Assembly: GCF_002775205.1 (NCBI RefSeq)
Contig: NC_036456.1
Coordinates: 10,629,463-10,693,462, forward strand
DNA: 64,000 nucleotides
Reading direction: 5' to 3'
Origin: Xiphophorus maculatus
Taxonomy: Eukaryota > Chordata > Actinopteri > Cyprinodontiformes > Poeciliidae
Notes under the pieces: generated by a model
The model's input: the letters and a program-made list of their open reading frames with translations, nothing else
Database searches by the model: none
Told to the model about the DNA's origin: nothing
Made by a program: the position numbers and the translations under genes
Shown: piece by piece, positions 1 through 11,900 of the stretch
Position numbering within the stretch: position 1 is the first letter of the stretch
How the letters are laid out: each line of letters begins with the position of its first letter

Positions 1-2019
1 CTCCAGACACTCAGGAGTCAGCTCCAGACACACGAAGCAGAACTCCACCTGGCAGCGAGGACAGATGATGTTCTTGCAGCCCGTCTTGTCGTGCTCCACC
101 TTATGTCCACAGGTGGGACAGGCCCGGATGGAGGGACAGCCCACAACCCCGACCACCTCGAGGAAGGATGTGGTCTTGCAGGTCCTGAGCAGCTCCAGGT
201 CATGGTTGATGCAGCCGTTATTGTCACAGCGGTCAGAGCGTGGAGCCGGACCTTTCCAGGGCATCAAGCACTGCCAGCAGAACTGGACCTGTTCGTTCTT
301 ATCTGCTGTGCACACCAAGCACTGAACGCAGAGGTTAGTCAGGTCCTCTCTCTCAATGTAGGAGCTGCAGCCAGGACACTGCAGGGCAGAAAAGGATAGA
401 AAACAAAACAACAGGAAAGAGGTTACCGCATTGCAGAACATTGTTTCATGAATTCATCTTGAGCTCGCATGATGCTTACTGTTTTAAAGTCGCAGTACTC
501 TGTCGCAGCCAGACGGGCCATGTTCTCTTCAAAATGCTGCATTTCTGCAGCGGTCAGGACGGCCAGGCGACGCACCTCTTGATACGACCACAGAGCGTCA
601 CACTTATGCAGGGTGCCGTCCTTTAGAGCTGGACACTTAAATTTATACTGGCCCTGAAATTTTGCAATATTTAGACAACGATATCATTAACTTGGATTAT
701 GTTCTTGCTATCAAGCATCACTTACATACACGTCACAGAGCACAACATCCTGAAAGATGAATTTGATGAGTGAAGAGTTCAGAGTCCCACTGAGCAGCTC
801 TCTGATTTTAAATACGATGCAAGTTTATAAATTTGATTTGTGTTGTACTTAGTGGTATTTGATGAATTTAACTGGAAATCTACTTAAATCTACACCTCAG
901 ATTAAAATATATTTTAGCGCTGGTTGTCAAGAACTTGCAAAGCATTCCTGTCCTCATCTACAAAACGATGTGAGCGGGCATCTCTTTGGTCCATTCAGTT
1001 TGGGTCTCTGGCTAGTTAACTGCAAAACATGTTACAGTAAGAAACATGTTAAAATTAAAAAGTTTATTATTATTATTATGGATTATGGCTAAATTGGATT
1101 TTAAATGTAGGTACTTCAGCACCAGCCTCTAATTCACAGCAAGTTCTGCTGCTGTTTGCTGTTAGTTTTTACTGTTTAAAATCTTCATTGGTCTTCAACC
1201 ATGAACTGAATTTGATAATTAATATGAAGGATGAGAAGAGAATTGGATTGAAGTAAATTAAGAAACAGCACTGCATTAAGAAATGCTGGATCATTTTAGT
1301 GGACATTGTAGTTGCTATGAATGTTTCTTAGCTTTATAACATTAAATATGAGCGTTACTCTGTCTTGTATTGGTTACATTGTAATCAACGGTGGATCATA
1401 TTAACTGATTATTGTTGAAAAACAAGAAAATGTCTAATTAAAGTCATTATTTTGACAGTAAGCCATAATGTCAAATGGCCCAGTTTATGGCCCACAACAT
1501 AAAACATAAAACTGGGCTGAATGTGTCGTCTTGGACTTTATGCTGGATCTTTGCACACAATCTCCACTTCAACAGTACATGTGCTAATGAGAAAACAAAA
1601 GTAAACTTTAACCTGTTGGAAAGTACCTGATCCAGCAGGCTGCGACACCATCCAGTCAGGGACTGCGGGGTGACAGCGTGACCGCAGGACATTTCCGCAC
1701 AGAGACCCTGATCTCCCTCGTCCGGGGCTAGAAGAGAACAGACTCAAATAATAAAAATAATAATAAAAATCATCTTGTTTTTTAGCTGTCACATGATGTC
1801 CTCATGTTCCCTTTGACTTGCATGGAAGTGTTTTTAATGTCTCTAAAACAAAACGTTCCTTGCATTTATTTGGAAATAAACAACGTCACTTCAACACAAC
1901 AACACAACAACAGTTCTCAGGTTCTTACGCATCGGATCCAGAGCATCAGGTCTGTTCACGAACTTCAGCGTCGTGTCTCTTCGGTCGTATCTTTTCTCTT
2001 CGTGGCCCTGCGTGGTCAT
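1..2019 (-). CDS. RBR-type (RING-IBR-RING2) E3 ubiquitin ligase-like protein, RBR-A, 3' end outside window
   Basis: Four coding exons are visible: 1929-2019, 1627-1727, 480-653 and 1-378; the gene continues past the left edge. The 248 residues seen contain a RING1-like stretch (MSCGHAVTP, residues 43-51) that lacks a preceding CxxC, a cysteine-rich IBR starting CPGC at 123, and a RING2 with CPTC at 209-212, the likely catalytic Cys at 223 (TGCKNIICPRC) and FCFVC after it. RBR ligases pass ubiquitin or a ubiquitin-like protein through a RING2 cysteine thioester to substrate; that role is family knowledge. The start is the ATG at 2019, which matches the position of the start in the paralogue at 24480-26280 and has A at -3. 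A perfect ISRE lies 115 bp upstream. The spacing and phases of exons equal those of the paralogue. I know no orthologue symbol for this fish family. Confidence 0.8.
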
Positions 2020-2133
2020 TTTGTTCCTGCTCTGTCCCTCGACCAGAACCAACTTCTGTCCGTCTGCAGCCAAAAGATGTGGTCTAATGGAGCAGCTGCT
2101 GCTGCGTCACTCTCAGAGCCAATAGCTGTTGTT

Positions 2134-2147
2134 ACTTTCAGTTTCTC
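2134..2147 (-). promoter_or_regulatory. ISRE-like site upstream of RBR-A
   Basis: On the minus strand this reads GAGAAACTGAAAGT, an exact fit to the interferon-stimulated response element core GAAANNGAAA with the GT that often follows. It lies about 115 bp before the RBR-A start codon, and an inverted CCAAT box (ATTGG) follows on the gene side near 2120. Function is inferred from the match only. Confidence 0.6.
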
Positions 2148-2766
2148 CCATTTCGTTTTTTTTTTCTTAGTGCATTTTATTTGGCATTGATTATGAAGAC
2201 GAACCAGTGATGATGAAGAAAAACACACAATAAAGTTAAAACCTCTTCTTGGCGGAATTAGTTTTACATTCACTTGTCATTTTTAACATTGTTGAGTTTA
2301 ATTTACGTTTTGCACTGATTTTAGTTAAACCCTTCAGAGAGCTTAATTGCTGTATCTGCTGCTTTTTTTCTCTACCATAGTCGAAAGCAGCACGAATAAT
2401 AAATACAATTACTATACAATTTTTTTCACAGTTTGAAAAGCAACCATGTAAAGAGTTTGCAAATAACAACACAGACGCGTCACATGATCAAAAAACAAAG
2501 TGATTTCCTGCAATTAATCGTTCCTATAAAATCTTCGACATCCTGCAGATAACGCAATCAGTATATGAGTATAAAATTTCCTGTAGCTTCTTTTTTCCCA
2601 CTGCTCAGATGCACGTATTTCATTTATTCAGTTGTTATTATCATCTAAAGCAATACAAATATATAGGAGGTAAAACAGCGCAGCACTGTGTTGAATGTGC
2701 TTCTCAAAATACACCATCTAAAAAACAACTTGTTGAAATTAGCAGGTCATGTGAGATAAGATAATT
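2148..2766. other. Spacer between RBR-A and UBL-A promoters
   Basis: AT-rich divergent intergenic DNA. I see no reading frame of interest and no recognisable mobile element. It contains the far upstream regions of both flanking genes. Confidence 0.5.
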
Positions 2767-2845
2767 AAAACTGAAAGAATAAGAACAGCAAGAGCCCTGC
2801 GTTGTGTAAAACAGAAAATAGAAAGTAAAGACTGGTCTGACGTCA
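2767..2845 (+). promoter_or_regulatory. UBL-A proximal promoter: near-ISRE and CRE
   Basis: AAAACTGAAAG at 2767-2777 differs from the ISRE core GAAANNGAAA only at the first base. TGACGTCA at 2838-2845 is a perfect cAMP response element palindrome, 82 bp before the start codon. Both positions suit a promoter. No TATA box is obvious. Confidence 0.4.
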
Positions 2846-2926
2846 GATCCTGTTGCTGTTTGCCAGCATTTCTGTCAGCTGTTGGGACAGAGCGCCAGAC
2901 AGGAGCGCAGCGCAGATTGCGGGAAG

Positions 2927-4197
2927 ATGGGGAAAATCTACCAGGTCGTGGTTCATGGGCTGAGAGGAGAGAAGCTGATGATTGACCTTTGCAACACCGA
3001 GGAGCAGATGCAGAAAATGACGGTGCGACAGCTGAAGGAAAAGATCGCGGAGAAACTTCCTCAGACCGCAGGTAACTAAGAGAGGCTCAAAAGGCAACTT
3101 GACTCGGTGATGGCAGAATTAATTTAGGAGGCGGTAAACTGTTCAATATATCTGGTGTATTTTCTTTACGTCTATCTGTCTGCCAGCAGGTCGTTAGCTA
3201 CTTCTTTTTAACTTTATCAGCTTTCGGTTATGTGGCCATGGAAACAGATTAATGCTCGTTTTTGTAAAATAAAGTAGGTTGTTAAGGGAGAATACGTTTA
3301 GCCAATTCAGACCTGACCCTTAAACAACAAACATGTTTTCCGAGACCAAACGTTGCTTGCAAATCAAAATTGAAAGTAAATTTCATGGTGACTCGTGGTG
3401 CATGGTTTCCCTTACTGGCTTATCAGTGCTGTACTGGTAGAGCTCACTATTAACTCTACCATTAATACTGGATTGTTTCAGATAAATAAATAAATAAATA
3501 TATAAATAAATAAATAATCCAACTGATGTGTTTAAAGTGCATCTGCATTATGCGTAATTTACTAAACCTATTTTCTATAGTCAAAAGTCCAAAACTATCT
3601 GGCAGGTGTTTTTTTAGGTAATGTTGGAGACGTAAAGTAAAATATGCTGAGTCACTGATAATGTCACCATCTGGACTCTGTTGGTCCTCAGGAATCAATA
3701 CAAAGAAAAAATGGTAGAAGTAACATTTTACATCAGCAACTTGATACTTTTGAGAATGAAGATCCAGATTAATTATGGTAAAATATTAAACTTTTAGCGT
3801 CCAGATACGTGTAAACACCTGCTACGACAACAATACGAAGGTTTAAAAAACTTGCTATCTGATCTTTTTTATGACCTTTAAAATTAGCTTTTGATTTGAG
3901 TTTGGAAATAATTTTGTCTCCTCTGCATATTTTTTACTTTCACTTCTTACCACTGTTCAAACAAACAACTCTCCAAAAAATGTAGGGATTCATCTTGATT
4001 ACAGAATATGTGTAATATTTGTAAAAAATCTATTTTATAACTTTCTTGTGTGTGTTTTTACAGGAGAGGAGAACCTGCGGCTGATCTTTACGGACAAGCA
4101 CCTGGAAGGAGACACTACGCTGCTGTCTGAGTACGGGATCCAGCACATGTCCGTCGTCCAGCTGGTGCTGAAGGTTCCTGGAGGACAGATGGCGTAA
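2927..4197 (+). CDS. Single-domain ubiquitin-like protein UBL-A
   Basis: Two exons, 2927-3071 and 4064-4197, give 92 residues. The fold follows ubiquitin along its length; the second exon contains LRLIFTDKHLEGDTTLL, matching ubiquitin's RLIFAGKQLEDGRTL region, so the Ile44 and Lys48 equivalents are kept while the Lys63 equivalent is His. The tail reads LKVPGG followed by three extra residues (QMA), so it would need trimming to expose Gly-Gly, as precursors of ubiquitin-like modifiers do. Ubiquitin Arg72 and Arg74 are replaced by Lys and Pro. The ATG at 2927 was preferred over an in-frame upstream codon at 2882 because the domain begins right after it. Intron position matches UBL-B exactly, showing common descent. 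Resemblance to a single ISG15 domain is plausible but not proven. A poly(A) signal AATAAA lies at 4397-4402. Confidence 0.85.
3481..3515. repeat. (TAAA)n microsatellite
   Basis: Imperfect tetranucleotide run of about 35 bp in the intron of UBL-A. Confidence 0.8.
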
Positions 4198-4396
4198 CTG
4201 GGACCATTTGGATCTTCTTCTTTTGCTGCCATTGCTGCTGCCGCCAACTGCAGGGAATCTTGTTCACTCCTGACTCTTGTTTACAAATATGAAAGCTACA
4301 ATCATTGTCCAAAAAAAAAAAAAAAAACTGATAATGTTTTTGTATATTCACTTGTAATAATCTTCGGGTGTTCAAATGTTTTCAACTGTTGCATTA

Positions 4397-4402
4397 AATA
4401 AA
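4397..4402 (+). terminator. Poly(A) signal of UBL-A
   Basis: AATAAA about 200 bp after the UBL-A stop codon, in an AT-rich 3' untranslated region that contains an A-tract at 4310-4327. Confidence 0.6.
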
Positions 4403-5057
4403 CATTTTTTGTAATTTGAATTCGCTTTCTTGTGCTGTTAATAGGATTCTACACCAAACATAAGCGTAGCTCAGGAAGTATTTATTTCAAGAAAACAGAC
4501 TTGAGCAAGAGGATCAAAATGTAGTTTTCAGTTTTATGCTACAATATTCTGACGTTCACTGTTGAACCCAAATCCTATCAGGTGCTATCGTGCTCTGCTG
4601 CCTCTTACTGGTGGAGATGATGTATTGCACTACTTAAAACAGCCTTAAATAATGTTTCAAAAGCAAAGTTCGTAAGGGCTTTGTAGACATCTTGCTGTAA
4701 AACTTCAGATCAATTAGAAATTTAAGACTAAACAAAATGTCAGAGCAATGTAATATTACTAGATAAAGCTACATAATTTTTAAAGTTTAATCAGTCATAC
4801 TTTTATAAAATTTATGTCAGATCATGATTTCTTGTCAAGTTGTCATATCAGACATTTTGAATAATGTCAACTTTGTATTAAAAGTGTCATGATTTACAGA
4901 ATGACACTTTATGACAACAGTCATACATATTCATGAAGACTTACTCATGTTTATGACAGGTGTAATATTTATGACGGTGTCATGACAGTCTGATTCACAA
5001 CCCGTCAATAAAGTGTTACCTTAGATCAAATCACTGTGATATCCTCATGTTCTAAAC
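4403..5057. other. Spacer with a TGTCATGA-rich repeat
   Basis: No gene seen. Positions about 4800-5025 repeat short units such as TCATGA, TGACA and TGTCAT and end in AAAGTGTTACC, a pattern common in fish interspersed repeats. I cannot assign a family. Confidence 0.4.
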
Positions 5058-5283
5058 CAGGGGTGTCAAACTCCAGTCCTCAAGGGCCGGTGTCCTGCAG
5101 TTTTTAGATGTGCCACAGGTACAAAACGCTGGAATGAAATGACTTAATTGCCTCCTCCTTGTGTAGATCAGTTCTCCAGAGCCTTGCTAATGACCTAATT
5201 ATTCCATTCAGGTGTGGTGCAGCAGAGGCACATCTAAAAGTTGCAGGACAGCGGCCCTCGAGGACTGGAGTTTGACACCCCTG
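5058..5283. mobile_element. hAT-like MITE with inverted ends
   Basis: The ends CAGGGGTGTCAAACTCCAGTC and its inverted counterpart (GGACTGGAGTTTGACACCCCTG) are near-perfect terminal inverted repeats. The element has no coding capacity. It is flanked on both sides by TCTAAAC (5051-5057 and 5284-5290), a target-site duplication of the size hAT elements make. It lies between UBL-A and the USP gene. Confidence 0.75.
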
Positions 5284-5680
5284 TCTAAACTTTCATGCAT
5301 TCATGCGTCGCACATCCTCCATAAAAGTACAGGAAGTGACAACAGTTTAAATATCATGTCCGTCATTTAAGAATCATCTCTAGCGGACTCTGAATAAACT
5401 TGTGTCTTTAAGGGAGTTTAAGTATACAGACAGACAGTATCTTACTCAAAGGGGCAAGATGTGGTGTTATAAACGAAATATCGTTATATTCCACTCGATA
5501 TTTTGTCTTAAGCTAAAATAAAACTTGCTGTCATTTCCACGTCTTTCCGTAAAAGTTTATTTAGGCTGAATCACAATCGGTGTATAAGAGTTTTAACATA
5601 AAATCAAAAAGTTTCGATTATTTCTCTTCTTCTTTCTTTGATGATATTTGTAATGCAACATGTCCGACTGTCCCTGAATG
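5284..5680. other. Spacer upstream of the USP promoter
   Basis: AT-rich sequence. I see no gene and no clear repeat. Confidence 0.4.
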
Positions 5681-5706
5681 CAACACCGTTTCGGGCGTAA
5701 TGAGAA

Positions 5707-5720
5707 GAGAAACAGAAAGT
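5707..5720 (+). promoter_or_regulatory. ISRE-like site of the USP gene
   Basis: GAGAAACAGAAAGT fits the ISRE core GAAANNGAAA exactly. It precedes the non-coding first exon, whose donor is CACG|GTAAGT at 5827/5828. The duplicated promoter at 15015-15028 keeps an ISRE at the same relative place with different spacer bases, which argues for selection or recent duplication. Confidence 0.6.
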
Positions 5721-5986
5721 ATTCAGAGCTTTAATTACACATTAACGTGTAAGAAATGTTCCACAGCGTCTAAAAGAAGTTGGGGCTTTTGCATCCAGTG
5801 GATGTCAACAAAAGTATAAATCTCACGGTAAGTTCGTTGTTTTCTTTTTGCGTTTGAGTTTTTGCTATTTTGCTCCTCTGCATATTTTTTACTTTTTGTA
5901 AAAATTAGAAATTAGAAATACATTTGACTCCTCGACTTTGTTTCAGCCTCCACTGCCGATAGGAGGATCACCAGCGGGAAGAAAAA

Positions 5987-8900
5987 ATGAGTTTCTGGTG
6001 GAGTAAACCTGCAGGTAAAACCTGTATAATATCCTCAGTAATTATGACAAGAGAATAGTAGCCTATAAGTGTCATAATCAAACAAGAGTAGCGTTACTTC
6101 ACAAATACATTACTCAAGTAAAAGTAAAATTTCCCAAATAAAATTTAGCAAGTGTGCAAGGAGATTTTAAGTATTAAGTGTTTGAAGATAGGATCCAGTT
6201 TATTGGCTTGCAATGATGTAATTAAGCATAAATCACAGAACACTTTCCCACAAAATCAACACATCAACAAATTCATTCAGTACAAACTACATCAAATGGT
6301 GAGATTTTCTGTATAAATTACCTACCGAAAATTCAGATGCACAGGGATGGATAGAACCACCAGAAATTGTACTTAGGCAATAAAACTGTTGCTTCTGAAA
6401 AAGAAAAAAAACATTATGCAATAAAACATTTTCTCTAACAAAAATTCACCATATGCAACTTATTACCATTCACCTCTTATCATATAGTATTTGGCATTGT
6501 GTAGCTCATGACCCTTTAACCTGATTTTGTCACATTACAACTACTGGGTATTTTGTTGGGAGATGCGACAGACCAGCACAATGCAGTGAGCAAATGTTAG
6601 GTGGAAGATAAGTAATTCAAATAAAACCCTGAATGTGTGCCATGCATTTGGAATCGTGAGTAAACCAACTCTTTGCTGCAGTTACACAAGTATCGTTGCA
6701 GTATTCCTACCAGTCTAGTCAGATTTTTCCATTCCTCTTTGCAAAACAGCCTTTTCTCAGTCAGATTGAATAGAGATGCTTAATGCTTGTTTTGACTCTG
6801 GCTGGTATTTTGGATTGTTTCCCTGTTGGAAGGTGGTGGCAACAATTGTATGGCAACCTCGCTTTTGTCAGTCTGCCTCAGGGCAGCTGTGGCTACAGTT
6901 TGCCTCACCACCATCAGCTTATGAATGTGTGAAAGACTGAATGTAGTGTGAAGCGCCTTGGAGTCCCCGGACTCTGTAAAGTGATATATTATATATAATA
7001 CATACTATATGTGGTGCATTGTTTAAACTGGCAACCCACCAGTTAGAAATGACATCAGACTTATAGACTTAGACATATTTTATTGTCGTTGTACAAAAAC
7101 ACAACAGTGAAATTGGAAATTAAATGTCATCGCTTGACCACCACAGCACACACACACACACACACACACTAATGGAGCGCTTTTCAAGACACTGAAAGAT
7201 GGTTTATATGAAATCAGTCATTACCATTTTTGCACACATGGTGTGTGTGGCGTCTAGTAGCCACAGAGATGAGGCTGCCATGCCGCTGCTGCCAGAGAAG
7301 GTGGGTGAAGTGGATGGGGGCTCAAACCGGTGACCCACCTTATAAATCCTGCTGCCATTGCCACCATCACCAGAAGATGTGGCATCGACTCCTGAGTCAA
7401 TGCCGCCCCAGTCTGGTTCTCACCTATCATCTGGATTTATACTGAGATTAAATTGATAGGAAACTATTTATAAGCTGGGTGACTTCTCAAGGCAGATGGT
7501 GGCACTGGATTTTATTTCTGTGTTTAAGAGTAAATATGTATGCAGAATATTATTTTTAGATTTGTAATTGTAAAATAATAATATTAATAATAACAGTAAC
7601 AATAATAATAATCAAACCGCGCTTCATTTTAACCACCATGTCAAAACTGCTCTTTTGTAAAGCTGAACTTGAGCTCTTTCTTAAGTAAAGACAGGTGAAC
7701 AGATCATCGGTGTCGTTATTTCTGGATGACAAGCAGTCAGTCTTTTTCATCATTTTAATATGAACAACAGAATTGACCTCATTTCGTTATCAAAGAGTTG
7801 TTTCAATGAAAAATAATGACTTGCTACATTATTGATGTTTTATTTACATTTTATGCAACAGAAGGTCTTTGACTAATTTCTGACAGTCGGTTCTGGCATT
7901 TCATTTACATTTTCAATCTAAATCCTCCTGAAGTTAAGTACCGCGGCTTGGTCAACCATGGAGCAACATGCTACCTGAACAGTGTGCTGCAGGTTCTGTT
8001 CATGACCGAAGAATTCAGAGAAGCTGTGACCAGGTTTGTTGTATAGATTTGTGTATTTACAATATGTCACGGGGAAATTTTGAAGGACTCTTGTGTATTT
8101 GACATTAATTTGTATTTTTTGTACTTACCAGTCCCAGTGTGGCTGACATTGATCATCTTCTAAAAGATTTATTTGAAGAATTACAGAAAGGGACCTTATC
8201 AGCAGATCCATATAATATATTGAGAGCACTAGAAGTCAGCAATGGTACAGTATGAGATTGATCATGATAAGCCCGTCTTACATTTCATTGTAAAATAATC
8301 TGTATAATAACTGTAGTTGTAACTATTGTAATTATGCTGTCTTCAACTTATCATCACAATTAATGATTATGAATTAAAAATAGAGCATTGTTTTATAAGT
8401 TGTGGCTTTTTTATTACACTCAAAAACATTTTGAATGTCTTGACGTCTCCCAGTGTGTGAACAGCAAGATGCAGCAGAATACTTTGAGAGGATCTTAAGG
8501 AAGACCAGTGGAAATGCAGCAAAGGTACATTTACCAGTTCCAAATACTGTTTATAAGGCATATATGTTCATTTATATGCATGTTTATAAATGCATGCATA
8601 TGTGGTTTGTTTGTGTGTTTAAGATCTTTCATGGACAGCTGAGTCACAGGACCACGTGTTTAAAATGTCAGACAGTGACTGACAGTGAAGGTCCGTTCTG
8701 GCATCTTCCTCTTGAACTGGAAGATTCACCTGGTGGAAACTACAGCGTGGTGAGAATCTGACAAGTTCATGTTTTACTGTTGCAAAGGGTTAAAGTTCAA
8801 CGAAACTGACACTTTTTTTCACAATAGAACAACATAAAATAGAGGATGTTTAATTTTGAAAGATAAATTAGGAAATAGGTGTAATTTAGTCATATTTAAA

Positions 8901-11900
8901 CTCTGGATATGGCTTTGAAATCCATGCTGGTCAGACAAAAGTAAAGGAACTGACCACTGATGGTTAGCAAAAGGATTTAAGTGCATTGCAGCACATTGTT
9001 TCCTTATCAAAAAGTTTATTATAGATCAGGGCGTTACTTTTAAACTTCCTTATTGCCTGAGAAACTGAACAAAGAACAGCAGTAAATCCATCACTTTACC
9101 ATCCAAATGCTGGAAATCCATGGAGATGGTTTTAATGGTTTTTAAGAGTGAGCTGTCATTTTCCTTATTTAACTTACAAATATAAGTTGAAATTAAACTT
9201 TCTTAATCCAGCCTGGCAAAACTGGTCTCTTATGAAACGTTTTAATATTTTGAGACTTTATACGACAGACCTATAAAAGCAGTACATATGTCATAAATAG
9301 AAAATGCTTTTCACAGGTTTGCATGCAGATTGTTTCTTTTGAAATGCTTGTTGTACTGGAACAAGTTTAATGAACAGGTGCTCCCTGGTCTGCTTTTGAG
9401 AGAAAGTTGCTGAATTTGAGGGTCTAAGAAATTAAACAAAAAGGAAAAAGAACTTTAGAAATATTTTGTGTTGAATGCAAGAGGTTGATGTGTCTCTCAG
9501 TATCTGTGGTTTTGGGTAGCTTACTTTTTGTTCATGATCCTATTTGTTCACTAATGCTCTGTAACAAACTTCTGTATCAAGTACTAAACCTAAACAAAGA
9601 CACTATATGTCTTGGCTGGAGGTTTGACCATCCCTAACAGCCTTCTATCACCTGAAGAACATTTCCGGGATTAAAGGACTAATGTCTCAACAAGACCTAG
9701 ATAAACTTATCCATGCGTTCATCTTTAGTCGTATTGATTATTGCAACAGCGTCTTCACATGTCTGCCTAACAAATCAATCAAACAGCTGCAGCTGATCCA
9801 GAATGCTGCTGCTGATGTTCTGACTAAAACCAGGAAGATAGAGCACATAACACCAGTTTTAAAGTCCCTACACTGGCTCCCTGTAGCTCAAAGAATAGAC
9901 TTTAAAATACTGTTGTTAGTTTATAAATCACTGAACGGCTTAGCACCACAATACATTAAAGATCTGCTGTTGTTGTATCAACCTTCCAGACCTCTCAGGT
10001 ATTCCGGTTCTGGTTCTGCTCTGCATCCCCAGAACCAGAACCAAATGAGGAGAAGCAGCTTTCAGCTTCTATGCACCACAAATTTGGAACAAACTTCCAG
10101 AAAACTGTAAAACAACTGAAACACTGACTTCTTTTAAATCTCAACTAAAAAGCCACCTGTTTAGAATTGTATTTGAAACTTAATCAATTACTAATTTAAT
10201 GATGGCGCTTGACTAAAAGTCAAGTTTTGATTGTTGATTCTATGTTGCATGACTTTGTGTTTTTGTGTTTGATATGATGTAAAGCTTACCATATGTGATA
10301 AATGCTTGTCTCACTTGGTAAAATCAGTTAAAAGTTTTTTTTAAACTGTTAAGTGTTTCTTGTTGAGAGTTTTGTTCTAGACATAAATCCAGTTTCATGT
10401 CTTTTAGGAAAACGGCATCAATCAGTTTTTCACACAGACAATATTCAATGGAGATAACCAGATATACTGTGATGAGTGTGATGCTAAAGTTGACGCTACC
10501 AGAGTGAGTGAATATCAGAAATGATCATCTTATGCAATAATTGGTGAAGTAATTAGAACACAGCAATATTGTAGGAATATTTTTAATAACTATGTATATC
10601 TGTTTTGTCCTTCAGGAATATGTAATAACTCATCATCCAGATGTTTTGCTTCTGATGCTGAAGAGGTTTGACTTCAGCTATCAGTGGATGTCTTACATCA
10701 AAATCCACTGTATTGCTGATGTTCCTCACACCATCAGGATACCAGAGGTAAAAATATCCAATATGTTTTATTTAGAGCTGGTCATAATGATGAATAATTG
10801 TTTTGTTTTTCTTTAATTTGACTAATATTCTTGCATGTTGATCAGAGTCAGATATATGAGCTTTATGCAGTCGTGGAGCATTCTGGTGATTTAAGAGGAG
10901 GACATTACAGGGCAGTGATCAAGTCCAAGGATGAAGGAGACGATTGGTTCGTCTTTGATGACAGATCAATCATGAAGGTAAAATCAATTAAAGCTTTTTT
11001 TTTATTATCAAAGAACTTTGTTCAACATTCAAGTTGTAAAAATGCATTAAAGCAAAAATTAAAGTCATATGCATCCTTTGCTTTTTCCTTCTATCAGCTT
11101 GGCATAAATCCTTTCCCTGACAATGTGAACATTGTACAGTAAGTGTTGAAGAGAGATGACTGTTGTTTTTATTATACTGCACAAAGGATCCCATCACAGA
11201 TTTTCACTTTTTCATTTTCTTGGCATTGCAAAACCTTTACATGAAGTGAATTAAAGGATCACCTGAGATCAAACTGGACTTCAACACATTTTAACTCAGG
11301 CTTCTTTCACCAACAAAACATCAAAATGTTCACAGATATTTCTGAAAAATCTCAAATACACTCAGTTATTTAAATATGTTGTTTCTTTGACACATTTCAG
11401 ATTTTCTTCATTTCTTGTTTAGAGATGAAATAAGACATTGGGAAGGACTAGAGATAAAGATCACTCTGTTGACCAAAGATAAACATAAATTGCTATAATT
11501 TTCATTCTAAAGCCACCAGGCAGCTGCGACGTTATCTTAGCACAGCATACTTAATGTTTGAGGTTAAAGCAGCACCTCAAAAAGCTGAGCAATGATGCGC
11601 TAATCATGTGTATGGTGTCCTAATTTGTTCCTTACCTGAAATTGCCTCCTTATTTACTGTGGTTTTGATGTCTTGCTGCTCGGATTGTTTTAAAACACAG
11701 TAAAACAATTTAATGCAAAAGAAAACAAAATACTACTAAACTACACTGTGCTGCAAACACTGAGTTATGTTTGTTTATGATGAAATTGTCTAAACTTTTA
11801 GCGGGATTATTACTAGGGTTGGGGGTGGATGGTTGCAACTTGTTGTTTTAGTTAATTGGTTGAATAAAATAGTTTTTTTCATTCATTTCTTCTTCTAGGT

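Noticed and set aside
2927-4197. Naming UBL-A as isg15
   Set aside because: ISG15 has two ubiquitin-like domains and an LRGG end; this protein has one domain and a different end.
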